64,000 nucleotides of DNA from Vibrio agarivorans (GTDB lineage: Bacteria > Pseudomonadota > Gammaproteobacteria > Enterobacterales > Vibrionaceae), in the NCBI RefSeq assembly GCF_030409635.1, contig NZ_JAUFQF010000004.1, forward strand, positions 840,241-904,240. The letters run 5' to 3'. The position numbers were made by a program, and so were the translations under genes. Positions 48,957 through 59,260 of this stretch are shown here, in pieces. The notes under the pieces were generated by a model. It was given only the letters and a program-made list of their open reading frames with translations, made no database searches and was not told where the DNA came from. The first letter of the stretch is position 1; every line of letters begins with the position of its first letter.

Positions 48957-48993
48957 AAAAACCCCCGCACTGAAAAGTCCGGGGGTTTTTTTA
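48957..48993 (+). terminator. ilv attenuator terminator
   Basis: ACCCCCG-AC / GT-CGGGGGT with one mismatch (C/C) and a TGAAAA loop, followed by a run of seven T. It lies 12 bases after ilvL and 114 bases before ilvG. Confidence 0.9.
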
Positions 48994-49107
48994 CACTATT
49001 ACGATTTAAAAACTCATTAAATTGAGTCTTTTGGAACAGAGAACGGGAGCGCACATGATGTGCAAGCAAGAAGCTCATCGCAATGAAGCGATACATGGAG
49101 GATCACA

Positions 49108-50754
49108 ATGACTGGAGCAGAGTTAGTTGTATCCGCATTAAAACAACAAGGCATTGAAACCGTTTTTGGTTATCCGGGCGGTGCCATCATGCCTATCTAT
49201 GATGCTTTATATGACGGTGGTGTTGAACACATATTGTGTCGCCATGAGCAAGGGGCTGCAATGGCAGCAATCGGCATGGCGAGAGCTCAACAAGATGTTG
49301 CGGTATGCATGGCAACTTCTGGGCCAGGTGCGACCAACCTCGTCACTGGTCTCGCCGACGCTTTCCTTGATTCAATCCCGCTCGTCGCTATCACAGGTCA
49401 GGTGGCGAGCTCCCATATCGGTACCGATGCATTCCAAGAAATGGATGTGATTGGGATGTCTCTTGCGTGTACAAAGCACAGTTACCTAGTGACCGATATC
49501 GAAGACTTAGCCCCAACGCTATCTGAAGCATTTGAGGTAGCAAAAACAGGTCGCCCGGGGCCTGTGATTGTTGATATCGCTAAAGATGTTCAGCTTGCCC
49601 AAGCTCCGATTGAAATTTTACCCGAGTTTGAGCATATTCCGTTCCCAGTTCCAACACCTGAGTCTTATCGTCTCGCCAATGCGCTACTCAAAGAGTCTAA
49701 ACGCCCTGTCTTGTATGTCGGTGGTGGGGTTCAGTTGGCGCACTCAACAGACACTGTACGTTCATTTTTGTCTGATAACCCAATGCCTTCTGTCAGCACC
49801 CTAAAAGGCTTAGGAACGATTGATCGTCACGATCCCCATTACTTGGGCATGCTAGGCATGCACGGGACAAAAGCAGCAAATTTAGTGGTGCAAGAATGTG
49901 ACTTGCTCATCGTTGTTGGCGCTCGTTTTGATGACCGAGTGACGGGTAAGCTAGACACCTTTGCACCAAACGCAAAAGTCATTCACATCGATATCGATGC
50001 TGCTGAGATCAATAAATTACGTCATGCTCATGCTGCTCTGCGTGGTGACATTCGTGAGATCCTGCCGCAACTGCATCTAGAGCACGATATCGCTCCATGG
50101 CTGCACCATACCGAAAGCCTAAGAAGCGGCTTTAAATGGCGCTATGATCACCCAGGTGAGCTTATCTATGCACCACTACTGCTCAAACAGCTTTCAGACA
50201 TGATGCCAGAGTCATCCATGATTTCGACGGATGTGGGCCAGCACCAAATGTGGGCAGCGCAACACATCCAGCCGCGCGATCCGCAGAATTTCATTACTTC
50301 CGCTGGGCTTGGCACAATGGGCTTTGGTTTACCTGCCGCTATGGGGGCTGCCGTTGCTCGACCAGACGATCAGTCGATTCTTATCTCTGGTGACGGCTCA
50401 TTCATGATGAATGTTCAAGAGCTTGGCACACTAAAGCGCCGCCAGATCCCAGTAAAGATGGTGCTAATCAATAACCAGCGTCTTGGCATGGTTCGTCAAT
50501 GGCAGTCTCTGTTCTTTGATGGCCGCCATAGTGAAACGATTCTCGACGATAACCCTGACTTTGTAATGCTGGCAAAAGCATTCGATATCCCGGGTAAAAC
50601 CATTACCAAGAAAGAAGAAGTCGAGCCTGCACTGAAAGAGATGCTGGAAAGTAAAACCGCTTACCTACTGCATATTCTGATCGATGAAGAAGAAAATGTT
50701 TGGCCACTTGTACCACCTGGTGCATCAAATAGTGATATGTTGGAGAACACCTAA
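49108..50754 (+). CDS. ilvG: Acetolactate synthase II, large subunit
   Basis: TPP- and FAD-dependent condensation of two pyruvates to acetolactate, or pyruvate with 2-ketobutyrate, the shared first step for Val, Leu and Ile. The 548-residue frame is intact, unlike the frameshifted copy of Escherichia coli K-12. The catalytic Glu region ([11 protein letters not shown] near 45) and the TPP-binding GDGSFMMN followed by INNQRLGM near 431 are present. GGAGG precedes the ATG. ilvM overlaps its last base. Confidence 0.98.
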   Translation: MTGAELVVSALKQQGIETVFGYPGGAIMPIYDALYDGGVEHILCRHEQGAAMAAIGMARAQQDVAVCMATSGPGATNLVTGLADAFLDSIPLVAITGQVASSHIGTDAFQEMDVIGMSLACTKHSYLVTDIEDLAPTLSEAFEVAKTGRPGPVIVDIAKDVQLAQAPIEILPEFEHIPFPVPTPESYRLANALLKESKRPVLYVGGGVQLAHSTDTVRSFLSDNPMPSVSTLKGLGTIDRHDPHYLGMLGMHGTKAANLVVQECDLLIVVGARFDDRVTGKLDTFAPNAKVIHIDIDAAEINKLRHAHAALRGDIREILPQLHLEHDIAPWLHHTESLRSGFKWRYDHPGELIYAPLLLKQLSDMMPESSMISTDVGQHQMWAAQHIQPRDPQNFITSAGLGTMGFGLPAAMGAAVARPDDQSILISGDGSFMMNVQELGTLKRRQIPVKMVLINNQRLGMVRQWQSLFFDGRHSETILDDNPDFVMLAKAFDIPGKTITKKEEVEPALKEMLESKTAYLLHILIDEEENVWPLVPPGASNSDMLENT

Positions 50755-51038
50755 TGGAAAGATATTTATTAGACATCAAAGCAGACGATAAACCGGTACT
50801 GCTTGAACGTGTTCTTCGCGTGGTTCGCCACCGTGGCTTCGTCGTTAAACAGGTCGCAGGCACTCAGAATCACGAGAGTAAAATTGCAAGTGTAGAGATT
50901 ATTGTCGATAGCGATCGCCCAATCTCATTCTTAACTAATCAAATTGAAAAATTGTGGGATGTCATCAGCGTAGATGTTATCAAAATCAATAACAACGAAC
51001 TGCCAAACAACAACCTACAACAACGAGTAAACGCATAA
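50754..51038 (+). CDS. ilvM: Acetolactate synthase II, small subunit
   Basis: A 94-residue regulatory subunit with one ACT domain (residues 3-75, beginning RYLLDIKADDKPVLLERVLRV). It activates IlvG and, in the AHAS II type, carries weak or no valine sensitivity. The start overlaps the ilvG stop (TAATGG), so the two are translated together. ilvE follows after 11 bases. Confidence 0.95.
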   Translation: MERYLLDIKADDKPVLLERVLRVVRHRGFVVKQVAGTQNHESKIASVEIIVDSDRPISFLTNQIEKLWDVISVDVIKINNNELPNNNLQQRVNA

Positions 51039-51049
51039 GGAAGGCAACA

Positions 51050-51985
51050 ATGGCAACAAAAACAGCTGATTACATTTGGTTCAATGGTGAAATGGTTCCA
51101 TGGGCTGAGGCCAACGTACACGTTTTAACTCACGCGATGCACTACGGTACGTCAGTGTTTGAGGGCGTACGCTGCTACAACACGCCGAAAGGACCGATTG
51201 TCTTCCGTCACCGTGAGCATGCTCAGCGCCTTAAAGACTCTGGCAAGATCTATCGCTTCCCTATTCCATACACCGTAGATGAAATCATGGAAGCGACGCG
51301 CGAAACGCTGCGTCAAAACAATCTAGATAGCGCTTACATTCGTCCTCTGGGCTTTGTTGGTAATGTCGGTTTAGGTGTTTGCCCTCCTGTTGATACCGAA
51401 ATGGATCTGATTATTGCTGCTTTCCCATGGGGCTCATACCTCGGAGAAGAAGCACTAGAGAACGGTGTAGATGCAATGATCTCGAGTTGGAATCGAGCGG
51501 CACCGAACACGATCCCAACAGCGGCAAAAGCGGGTGGTAACTACCTATCTTCACTACTCGTTGGTGGCGAAGCTCGCCGCCACGGTTACGATGAAGGTAT
51601 TGCATTGAGTGTCGATGGTTACCTCTCTGAAGGTGCGGGTGAAAATATCTTCGTTATTAAAGATGGCGTGATCACTACCCCACCAGCAACCAGCGCAATT
51701 CTACCGGGTATCACCCGTGACTCGATCATGACCATTGCTCGTGACAAAGGTTATGAAGTTCGTGAAGCGAACATTGCCCGTGAAGCACTTTACCTTGCTG
51801 ATGAAGTGTTTATGACAGGCACTGCCGCTGAGATTGTCCCTGTTGCCACTGTCGATAAGATTGAAGTAGGCACAGGCAAACGCGGCCCAATCACCAAAGA
51901 GATGCAAGACGCCTACTTTGGCCTATTCAACGGCACCACTGAAGATAAGTGGGGCTGGTTAGATTACGTTTACCCAGAAGCATAA
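51050..51985 (+). CDS. ilvE: Branched-chain amino acid aminotransferase
   Basis: PLP transaminase for the last step of Val, Leu and Ile synthesis. The 311 residues include HYGTSVFEGVR near residue 28, the PLP lysine region PTAAKAGGNYLSS near residue 155, and EGAGENIFV near residue 190. AAGGAAGG precedes the ATG. It is the third structural gene of ilvGMEDA. Confidence 0.98.
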   Translation: MATKTADYIWFNGEMVPWAEANVHVLTHAMHYGTSVFEGVRCYNTPKGPIVFRHREHAQRLKDSGKIYRFPIPYTVDEIMEATRETLRQNNLDSAYIRPLGFVGNVGLGVCPPVDTEMDLIIAAFPWGSYLGEEALENGVDAMISSWNRAAPNTIPTAAKAGGNYLSSLLVGGEARRHGYDEGIALSVDGYLSEGAGENIFVIKDGVITTPPATSAILPGITRDSIMTIARDKGYEVREANIAREALYLADEVFMTGTAAEIVPVATVDKIEVGTGKRGPITKEMQDAYFGLFNGTTEDKWGWLDYVYPEA

Positions 51986-52000
51986 GAGAAGGATTACGAC

Positions 52001-53842
52001 ATGCCTAAATATAGATCAGCCACTACCACACATGGCCGCAACATGGCGGGTGCTCGAGCACTGTGGCGTGCAACTGGGGTAAAAGATGAAGACTTCGGCA
52101 AACCAATAATTGCCGTTGTGAACTCCTTCACTCAATTCGTTCCGGGTCACGTTCACTTAAAAGACCTAGGCCAACTGGTCGCAAAAGAAATTGAAGCCGC
52201 AGGTGGTATCGCAAAAGAGTTTAATACCATTGCAGTCGATGACGGTATCGCAATGGGCCACGGCGGCATGCTCTACTCACTGCCATCACGTGAACTTATC
52301 GCTGACTCAGTGGAATACATGGTCAATGCACACTGTGCTGACGCAATGGTGTGTATCTCCAACTGTGACAAAATCACCCCAGGAATGCTCATGGCCTCGA
52401 TGCGCCTAAACATCCCGGTAATTTTTGTCTCTGGTGGCCCAATGGAAGCCGGTAAGACGAAGCTATCAGACCAGATCATCAAACTCGACTTAGTTGATGC
52501 CATGATGCAAGGTGCCGATCCTAATGTTTCGGATGAGCAAAGTGAGCAGATTGAACGCTCTGCATGTCCTACATGTGGCTCTTGTTCAGGCATGTTCACT
52601 GCTAACTCGATGAACTGCCTCACCGAAGCACTTGGCCTGTCTCAGCCGGGTAATGGCTCGATGCTTGCGACTCACGCAGATCGTCGCGATCTCTTTGTCA
52701 ATGCTGGTAAGCGTATCGTTGAGCTTACTCGTCGCTACTACGAACAAGATGATGCCTCTGCCCTGCCACGCAATATCGCGACAAAAGCGGCTTTTGAGAA
52801 TGCGATGGCGCTCGACATCGCAATGGGTGGTTCAACCAATACCGTGTTGCACCTATTGGCGGCCGCTCAAGAGGGTGAAGTTGAGTTTGATATGGAAGAC
52901 ATTGACCAAATGTCTCGCCGCGTACCGAACCTGTGTAAAGTTGCGCCTTCAACACAGAAGTACCACATGGAAGATGTCCACCGCGCGGGTGGTGTAGTCG
53001 GTATCCTAGGTGAATTGGATCGCGCTGGTCTTCTCAACAACCAATCAAAAACGGTACTGGGTCTGACTTGGGAAGAGCAGCTAGCACAGTACGACATCAT
53101 GTTGACTGATTCTGAAGAGGTCAAATCCTTCTACCGTGCTGGCCCTGCTGGCATTCGTACTACCGAAGCCTTCTCACAAGAGTGTCGTTGGGACAGCCTA
53201 GATGCTGACCGCGAGAACGGTTGTATCCGCACCAAAGAGAACGCTTATAGTCAAGACGGCGGTTTAGCCGTACTAAAAGGCAATATCGCTCTTGACGGCT
53301 GTATCGTAAAAACTGCCGGTGTAGACGAGAGCATCCTGAAATTCACCGGTCCTGCGGTTGTGTTTGAAAGCCAAGAAGATGCTGTTGAGGGCATTCTAGG
53401 TGGCAAAGTCAAAGCGGGTGATGTGGTCATTATTCGCTATGAAGGACCAAAAGGTGGCCCGGGTATGCAAGAGATGCTTTACCCGACAACCTATTTGAAA
53501 TCGATGGGTCTTGGTAAAGAGTGCGCTCTATTAACGGATGGTCGATTCTCTGGTGGTACATCAGGGCTCTCTATTGGTCACGCCTCTCCTGAAGCAGCTA
53601 ATGGCGGCACGATTGGCTTGGTCAAGGATGGCGATATCATTGCCATTGATATTCCAAATCGCACAATCTCGCTCGAAGTAGGTGAGCAAGAGCTTGCAGA
53701 ACGTCGCACTAAACAAGATCAGTTAGGCTGGAAACCAGCTCAACGTGAACGCGAAGTGTCATTTGCATTGAAAGCTTACGCTAGCATGGCCACCAGCGCA
53801 GACAAAGGTGCAGTACGAGACAAATCTAAGCTAGAGGGCTAG
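52001..53842 (+). CDS. ilvD: Dihydroxyacid dehydratase
   Basis: Iron-sulfur dehydratase converting dihydroxyacids to the 2-keto precursors of Val and Ile. The 613 residues carry cluster cysteines in [10 protein letters not shown] near residue 121 and [17 protein letters not shown] near residue 190, and the [15 protein letters not shown] loop near 513. AGAGAAGGA precedes the ATG. It lies 15 bases after ilvE and 3 bases before ilvA. Confidence 0.98.
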   Translation: MPKYRSATTTHGRNMAGARALWRATGVKDEDFGKPIIAVVNSFTQFVPGHVHLKDLGQLVAKEIEAAGGIAKEFNTIAVDDGIAMGHGGMLYSLPSRELIADSVEYMVNAHCADAMVCISNCDKITPGMLMASMRLNIPVIFVSGGPMEAGKTKLSDQIIKLDLVDAMMQGADPNVSDEQSEQIERSACPTCGSCSGMFTANSMNCLTEALGLSQPGNGSMLATHADRRDLFVNAGKRIVELTRRYYEQDDASALPRNIATKAAFENAMALDIAMGGSTNTVLHLLAAAQEGEVEFDMEDIDQMSRRVPNLCKVAPSTQKYHMEDVHRAGGVVGILGELDRAGLLNNQSKTVLGLTWEEQLAQYDIMLTDSEEVKSFYRAGPAGIRTTEAFSQECRWDSLDADRENGCIRTKENAYSQDGGLAVLKGNIALDGCIVKTAGVDESILKFTGPAVVFESQEDAVEGILGGKVKAGDVVIIRYEGPKGGPGMQEMLYPTTYLKSMGLGKECALLTDGRFSGGTSGLSIGHASPEAANGGTIGLVKDGDIIAIDIPNRTISLEVGEQELAERRTKQDQLGWKPAQREREVSFALKAYASMATSADKGAVRDKSKLEG

Positions 53843-53845
53843 CTT

Positions 53846-55375
53846 ATGACATTAACAACGGAAACGGGCGCAGATTATCTGCGCCAAATCCTCCGAGCTC
53901 CCGTTTATGAAGTGGCGACAGTTACGCCACTTCAAGAGATGCCACGCTTGTCAGCACGCATTCATAACAACGTGCAGCTTAAGCGTGAAGACCGTCAACC
54001 TGTGCATTCATTCAAACTGCGTGGTGCATACAACATGGTCTCAAGCCTTTCGGAGCAACAGAAAGCGGCGGGCGTCATCGCAGCCTCTGCAGGCAACCAT
54101 GCTCAAGGCATGGCACTCTCTGGCACTAAGCTCGGTATCAAGACGACCATCGTGATGCCGAAAACCACGCCTGACATTAAGGTGGAAGCCGTTCGCGGGT
54201 TTGGTGGTGAAGTCGTCCTGCACGGGAGTAACTTTGATGAGGCCAAAGCAGAAGCCGAGCGCCTATCAGAATTACACGGCTACACCTTCGTGCCCCCTTT
54301 TGATCATCCATTGGTGATCGCAGGACAAGGTACCATTGGCATGGAAATGCTCCAGCAAAATGGTCACCTTGATTATATTTTTGTCCCTGTAGGTGGCGGC
54401 GGTTTAGCAGCAGGTGTTGCAGTACTGGTCAAACAGCTTATGCCTGAAATTAAAGTGATTGCTGTGGAGCCGGAAGACTCTTCATGCCTTAAAGCCGCAC
54501 TCGATGCCGGTGAACCGGTGGTTCTCGATCAAGTCAGTATGTTTGCTGATGGTGTCGCAGTGAAGCGCATTGGCGAAGAGACATTCCGCCTTTGTCAGCA
54601 ATACATTGATGGGCATGTCGCCGTATCGAGCGACGAAATCTGCGCCGCAGTCAAAGATATCTTTGAAGATACTCGCGCAATCGCAGAGCCTTCTGGCGCG
54701 TTAGCGCTGGCTGGCCTTAAGAAATTTGCCGAGAAAAATCAGCTCAGAGATAAAAACTTAGGTACGGTGCTTTCTGGTGCAAATACCAACTTTCATGGCT
54801 TGCGCTATGTTTCTGAGCGCTGTGAACTGGGTGAAAAGCGCGAAGGGTTACTGGCTGTTACGATCCCCGAGCGTCAAGGTGCCTTCTTTGAGTTTTGTAA
54901 CATCATCGGTGGCCGTGCGGTGACTGAGTTTAACTATCGCTACAACGATGATGAACTGGCAAACATATTTGTCGGTGTTCGATTGATGGGAGGGCAAGAA
55001 GAACTAGAGAGCATCATCACTGACCTTCGTGATGGTGGATACCCTGTTGTTGACCTTTCAGATGACGAGATGGCGAAACTGCACATCCGCTATATGATTG
55101 GTGGCAAGCCATCTAAACCCCTCAAAGAGCGATTGTATAGCTTCGAGTTTCCAGAATACCCCGGCGCATTGCTCAGGTTCTTGAGCACATTGGGCACGCA
55201 CTGGAACATCAGCCTGTTTAACTACCGCAACCACGGTGCCGACTACGGCCGCGTACTTTGTGGCTTTGAACTCGATGAAGCCGATCTCGTTCAGTTCTCG
55301 AGCCATCTGCGTGAGTTGGGTTATCAGTGTAAAGATGAGACCGACAACCCGTCGTATCAGTTCTTTTTATCCTAA
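53846..55375 (+). CDS. ilvA: Threonine dehydratase, biosynthetic
   Basis: PLP enzyme that deaminates threonine to 2-ketobutyrate, the committed step to isoleucine. The 509-residue protein has the PLP lysine in HSFKLRGAYNM near residue 55, SAGNHAQGMALS near 81, the GGGGLAAG phosphate loop near 184, and two ACT-like regulatory repeats (about 330-415 and 425-505) for isoleucine feedback. The start is close after the ilvD stop. A terminator follows, ending the operon. Confidence 0.98.
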   Translation: MTLTTETGADYLRQILRAPVYEVATVTPLQEMPRLSARIHNNVQLKREDRQPVHSFKLRGAYNMVSSLSEQQKAAGVIAASAGNHAQGMALSGTKLGIKTTIVMPKTTPDIKVEAVRGFGGEVVLHGSNFDEAKAEAERLSELHGYTFVPPFDHPLVIAGQGTIGMEMLQQNGHLDYIFVPVGGGGLAAGVAVLVKQLMPEIKVIAVEPEDSSCLKAALDAGEPVVLDQVSMFADGVAVKRIGEETFRLCQQYIDGHVAVSSDEICAAVKDIFEDTRAIAEPSGALALAGLKKFAEKNQLRDKNLGTVLSGANTNFHGLRYVSERCELGEKREGLLAVTIPERQGAFFEFCNIIGGRAVTEFNYRYNDDELANIFVGVRLMGGQEELESIITDLRDGGYPVVDLSDDEMAKLHIRYMIGGKPSKPLKERLYSFEFPEYPGALLRFLSTLGTHWNISLFNYRNHGADYGRVLCGFELDEADLVQFSSHLRELGYQCKDETDNPSYQFFLS

Positions 55376-55380
55376 ACTCT

Positions 55381-55407
55381 AAGCCAGTCACCAAGACTGG
55401 CTTTTTT
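55381..55407 (+). terminator. Rho-independent terminator of ilvGMEDA
   Basis: AAGCCAGTC-ACCAA-GACTGGCTT followed by TTTT, six bases after ilvA. Confidence 0.92.
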
Positions 55408-55523
55408 ACCTGTTTTTGAATGCGCTTTGTGCATACATTAAATGTAAATGTTTCATTTTTTTCATATCACTAGTGTGGCTATACTTATCTCGTTTCCTGA
55501 GCGAATTTAATTGGAGAATCTCA

Positions 55524-56504
55524 ATGTTTAATGCACTACTCCTGAACCAAGAAGAAAAACGTACTATCGCGACTATTTCTCAAATCGATGAGAGCCAACT
55601 ACCTGAAGGTGATGTGCTTATCGATGTTGATTACTCATCACTGAACTACAAAGACGGCCTTGCCATCACGGGCAAAGGGAAAATCATTCGTAACTTCCCA
55701 ATGGTGCCAGGTATTGATCTTGCTGGCACAGTAGTTAGCTCAGAAGATGCTCGTTACTCTGCTGGTGATAGCGTTGTTCTAACAGGTTGGGGCGTTGGTG
55801 AAAATCATTGGGGTGGTATGGCTCAGCGCGCGCGTCTAAAAGCCGATTGGCTCGTGCCGCTTCCAAAAGGACTTGATAGCAAGAAAGCCATGATGGTTGG
55901 TACTGCAGGCTTTACCGCCATGCTTTGCGTTCAAGCGCTGCTTGACGGTGATGTAAAGCCAGAAGATGGTGAAGTGCTAGTTACTGGTGCGAGTGGTGGT
56001 GTTGGCTCTGTTGCAGTAACACTGCTTTCCCAGCTTGGCTATAAAGTTGCTGCAGTAACAGGTCGCGTTGAGCAAAACGGGCCATTACTAGAAAAACTAG
56101 GCGCTGCGCGCATTATTGACCGCACAGAGTTTGAAGAGCCAGCACGTCCACTTGAAAAACAAGTGTGGGCAGGCGCTGTCGATACCGTAGGCAGCAAAGT
56201 ACTAGCCAAAGTTCTTGCGCAAATGGACTACAACAGCACCGTCGCAGCATGCGGCCTAGCGGGTGGTTTCGACCTACCGACAACCGTGATGCCATTTATC
56301 CTGCGTAACGTTCGCTTGCAGGGTGTAGATTCTGTTTCTTGCCCAACAGAAAAACGTATTGCGGCATGGGAGAAATTGGTTGAGCTACTACCCGAAAGCT
56401 ACTTCGAGCAAGCATGTACTGAAGCGACACTTGAGCAAGCACCAAAGTTTGCTGAAGACATTACTAACGGCCAAGTAACAGGACGCGTTGTAATTAAGCT
56501 TTAA
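55524..56504 (+). CDS. Acrylyl-CoA reductase-like MDR oxidoreductase (AcuI/YhdH)
   Basis: A 326-residue zinc-independent NADPH oxidoreductase of the medium-chain family, close to YhdH/AcuI, which reduces acryloyl-CoA and may detoxify it. NYKDGLAITGKGKI near residue 37, the nucleotide motif GASGGVGSVAV near residue 154, and the typical CGLAGG segment are present. The start at 55524 has TTGGAGA upstream; the frame is open to 55416, but that part has a different composition. It is monocistronic and convergent with the LysR gene. Confidence 0.9.
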   Translation: MFNALLLNQEEKRTIATISQIDESQLPEGDVLIDVDYSSLNYKDGLAITGKGKIIRNFPMVPGIDLAGTVVSSEDARYSAGDSVVLTGWGVGENHWGGMAQRARLKADWLVPLPKGLDSKKAMMVGTAGFTAMLCVQALLDGDVKPEDGEVLVTGASGGVGSVAVTLLSQLGYKVAAVTGRVEQNGPLLEKLGAARIIDRTEFEEPARPLEKQVWAGAVDTVGSKVLAKVLAQMDYNSTVAACGLAGGFDLPTTVMPFILRNVRLQGVDSVSCPTEKRIAAWEKLVELLPESYFEQACTEATLEQAPKFAEDITNGQVTGRVVIKL

Positions 56505-56545
56505 GCGCTTAAGCACCAACATCGAAACGATGTAGAAACAATATT

Positions 56546-56573
56546 AGCCGAGCCTCCGCGCTCGGCTTTTTGC
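56546..56573. terminator. Terminator between the oxidoreductase and the LysR gene
   Basis: AGCCGAGC-CTCCGC-GCTCGGCT followed by TTTTTGC. It may serve both convergent genes. Confidence 0.85.
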
Positions 56574-56575
56574 AT

Positions 56576-57517
56576 TTAAGCTAGGCCAATATCTTCAATA
56601 CGTTTGGCGATCAGCCGACTGCACTCTTCTTTAACCGTCTCTCGCAGCCATTTTTGAGCCGGTGAATGTTCACAGCGTGGATGCCAAATCATGGAGTAAT
56701 CAAACGGTGTAAAAGCGAAAGGCAAGGGTTTAACCACAAGCTCATATCGCTCTGCCACTAGATAAGCCAAATCAGCGGGCACGGTAATAATCAATGGCAT
56801 CGAGTCAACAATCGCTAATGCAGCCTCCAAGTGATAAGCACGCAGCACCATTTTTGGCTCAGGCATTCCCACATGAGCTTGATCAATCAGAGCCTTCACA
56901 CCATCGCTGATCGCTATCATTGCATGCGGACACTCTAAGTACGCCTCTAGCGTCATCTCTTTGTTGGCTAATGGGTGCTGCTTACTCAATAAACACAACA
57001 CCCCAACCTTGCCCAACGTCTCACTTTGTAGGGGCTCAACAGGACCTGTTGGTCTGCAAATCGCAAAATCGGCCCCTTCATAGGTCAGTTGGTCGGTTAA
57101 ACGGTCGTGCTGTAACGGCAAGAAGTTGAACGAGACTTGTGGCGCTTCTTGATAAATACGCGGCAAAGCAAAAGGCAAAATAGTCTGCATCGCATAGTCG
57201 GTGGTTGCGATGGTAAAAGTTTGAGTGCAACTTGCGGGATTAAACTCTTTGGGCGAGAGCAGTAGTCGTAAAGACTCTAAAGGCTCCCCCAGTGCTTGAT
57301 CGAACTCTAGTGCCTTTTGAGTCGGAATCAGCCTCTGGCCTTGTCGAGTGAAGAGTGGATCATCCAACAACTCTCTCAATCGCCCCAGTACACGACTCAT
57401 CGCTGATTGACTCAGATTGAGCCTAGCCGCCGCTTTACTCACACTGCTCTCTTCTATCAAGACTCGCAATGCCACCAGCAAATTGAGATCGCGTCGATAA
57501 ACCTCTTCCAGTTCCAT
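56576..57517 (-). CDS. LysR-family transcriptional regulator
   Basis: A 313-residue regulator with an N-terminal winged helix (residues 8-66, SVSKAAARLNLSQSAMSRVL) and a LysR substrate-binding domain (about 95-300, starting TFTIATTDYAMQ). The start is the ATG at 57517, with AAGGAA before it; a GTG 15 bases upstream is possible. The target and inducer are unknown; the neighbouring oxidoreductase is convergent, so it is not an obvious target. Confidence 0.9.
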   Translation of the reverse strand: MELEEVYRRDLNLLVALRVLIEESSVSKAAARLNLSQSAMSRVLGRLRELLDDPLFTRQGQRLIPTQKALEFDQALGEPLESLRLLLSPKEFNPASCTQTFTIATTDYAMQTILPFALPRIYQEAPQVSFNFLPLQHDRLTDQLTYEGADFAICRPTGPVEPLQSETLGKVGVLCLLSKQHPLANKEMTLEAYLECPHAMIAISDGVKALIDQAHVGMPEPKMVLRAYHLEAALAIVDSMPLIITVPADLAYLVAERYELVVKPLPFAFTPFDYSMIWHPRCEHSPAQKWLRETVKEECSRLIAKRIEDIGLA

Positions 57518-57656
57518 CGCTGTTCCTTTCACACCTTCTTTATTTCTATCAGTGTACCTTTTTCAGGCAAAAAAAATCCCGCCTTTCAGCGGGGAAGCCC
57601 AAGAAAACTGGAGATTATATGACTTAAAAGTAAATCTGGACTGGGTAATACTGTGC

Positions 57657-57845
57657 TTAATTATCTTCTGCCTCTTCCGAGGTCGGTTTCCATGATCGCA
57701 TCTCGACAAATATCCCCACCACCGCAGCGAAAAACGCAATGACGGGGACAAGTGACGCGCCGTTACCTGCTTGAAGAAGCAGTGAACACATTGCAATCAC
57801 GCACAGTACCGAATAAACCGATAGACGTTCCATCGTCGACAGCAT
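57657..57845 (-). CDS. Small membrane protein, 62 residues
   Basis: Two hydrophobic segments (about residues 8-25 and 30-46), short polar ends and an acidic C-terminus (SWKPTSEEAEDN). TGGAGT lies 9 bases before the ATG. No family is recognised. It is divergent from tusA, across a 131-base gap. Confidence 0.65.
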   Translation of the reverse strand: MLSTMERLSVYSVLCVIAMCSLLLQAGNGASLVPVIAFFAAVVGIFVEMRSWKPTSEEAEDN

Positions 57846-57976
57846 AACAAGACTCCATTTGTTATCAACTTGTTAATTTAAGTTAATCTATAAATAGACG
57901 TTTGCCAAGGTGATATTGAATCTTTTTTGATCAAGAGTATGATTGTCGCTTGATTCAACTGCGCTAAAGAGAAGAG

Positions 57977-58225
57977 ATGACTTTCGATCCGACTAAGGCA
58001 AATAAAACGCTAGAAGCACAAGGGCTACGCTGCCCAGAGCCAGTAATGATGGTCAGGAAGACAATTCGTACGATGGAAGACGGTGAGGTACTACTTGTGA
58101 ATGCCGATGACCCATCAACAACTCGCGATATTCCGAGTTTCTGTCGCTTTATGGATCATCAGTTGCTTGCATCACAAACTGAACAGTTGCCGTACCAATA
58201 TCTAATTAAAAAAGGGCTAGCTTGA
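57977..58225 (+). CDS. tusA: Sulfurtransferase TusA
   Basis: Takes persulfide sulfur from IscS and passes it to TusBCD for 2-thiolation of U34 in tRNA (Glu, Gln, Lys), and may supply other sulfur uses. The 82 residues contain the active cysteine in [12 protein letters not shown] near residue 16, followed by the family pattern [28 protein letters not shown] precedes the ATG. It is followed by a terminator. Confidence 0.97.
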   Translation: MTFDPTKANKTLEAQGLRCPEPVMMVRKTIRTMEDGEVLLVNADDPSTTRDIPSFCRFMDHQLLASQTEQLPYQYLIKKGLA

Positions 58226-58250
58226 TATTTCTAGCCTCTATAAAACAACA

Positions 58251-58276
58251 AAGGCTGCATTAAGCAGCCTTTTTGA
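58251..58276. terminator. Terminator of tusA
   Basis: AAGGCTGC-ATTAA-GCAGCCTT followed by TTT. It probably also serves the convergent small gene. Confidence 0.85.
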
Positions 58277-58292
58277 TATTCAGGGTTCTCGA

Positions 58293-58553
58293 TTACTCAT
58301 CGTATTCAAGAGTACGGACTTCTGATTGCAACTTATTGAGCTGCTTTCTCATCGCACGCATTTCATCATGCATAGGGATGATATGTGCCACGCGAATCCA
58401 TGCTTCCACTGTCAGTGCTGTTAAGATAAATGCCCCTGCCACCATCGGCAGCCACATATCTGTCAACACCATTCCGAGTAACGTAATCGCTAAACCAAAA
58501 GTGAACAGGTAGCTCTGACTTTTGGCGGTCATTCCCATATAACGTGTAAGCAT
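58293..58553 (-). CDS. Small membrane protein with coiled-coil tail, 86 residues
   Basis: Two membrane segments (about residues 16-34 and 37-55) and a charged, heptad-like C-terminal tail (MRAMRKQLNKLQSEV). AAGAG precedes the ATG. No family is recognised and no enzyme motif is visible. It lies convergent to tusA and 116 bases after mneA, same strand. Confidence 0.65.
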   Translation of the reverse strand: MLTRYMGMTAKSQSYLFTFGLAITLLGMVLTDMWLPMVAGAFILTALTVEAWIRVAHIIPMHDEMRAMRKQLNKLQSEVRTLEYDE

Positions 58554-58669
58554 ACTCTTGCCCTCTGGCTATCAGTCACAATCTAAAATTAGCACGAGAT
58601 TTGTGAAACTAATATGTCACCCGTCACGCCTTAGCCTGAATTCGTTCAAGAGTATGATTTAGCTCAACA

Positions 58670-59224
58670 TCAGAAAAATGCTGCTGCCACGGCCAAGCCT
58701 AAGAAGAGCAATGCCGTCACCTTGCGAATCAACGCCAACGGCAATTTATCTGCCGATAACTTACCGATAAGCACCACAGGCACATTCGCTAGCAACATAC
58801 CAATCGTGGTACCTAAAACCACCAACATCAACGCATCTGAATATTGAGCGCCCAATATCGATGTGGCTATCTGGGTTTTGTCACCGATCTCAGCCACAAA
58901 GAAAGCGATAAACGACGCAATAAACGGCCCTCGATTAGAAATACTCTCATCTTCATCCAGCTTATCAGGGATCAGAATCCAACCGGCCATCGCTAAGAAG
59001 CTCGCAGCGATAACCCATTTTAGTACTTCAGGTGATAAATAGTCAGCGACAACGACCCCTAACCAAGCGGCAAGCGCATGGTTTGCAATTGTCGCAAAAA
59101 AGATCGCCGCAATAATGGGCATAGGCTTGCGATAACGACTCGCTAGCAATAGAGATAATAATTGAGTTTTGTCACCGATCTCCGCAAGGGCAACGGTGGT
59201 AATTGAGATAGCTAAAACGCTCAC
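58670..59224 (-). CDS. mneA: Manganese exporter, UPF0016 / Gdt1 family
   Basis: A 184-residue inner membrane transporter with six segments and the two E-x-G-D-K-T/S repeats of the family (ALAEIGDKTQLLS near residue 12 and VAEIGDKTQIATS near residue 110). The V. cholerae member MneA exports manganese. The start is a GTG at 59224; a longer frame to 59365 runs through the riboswitch and is rejected. Control is by the Mn2+ riboswitch directly upstream, which strongly supports the assignment. Confidence 0.93.
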   Translation of the reverse strand: MSVLAISITTVALAEIGDKTQLLSLLLASRYRKPMPIIAAIFFATIANHALAAWLGVVVADYLSPEVLKWVIAASFLAMAGWILIPDKLDEDESISNRGPFIASFIAFFVAEIGDKTQIATSILGAQYSDALMLVVLGTTIGMLLANVPVVLIGKLSADKLPLALIRKVTALLFLGLAVAAAFF

Positions 59225-59260
59225 GACATGCTCTAAGGGGCGGGAAATAAATAACAACCA

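Noticed and set aside
48794..49096. Minus-strand 100-codon frame over ilvL
   Set aside because: It is antisense to the leader peptide and attenuator, which are well supported.
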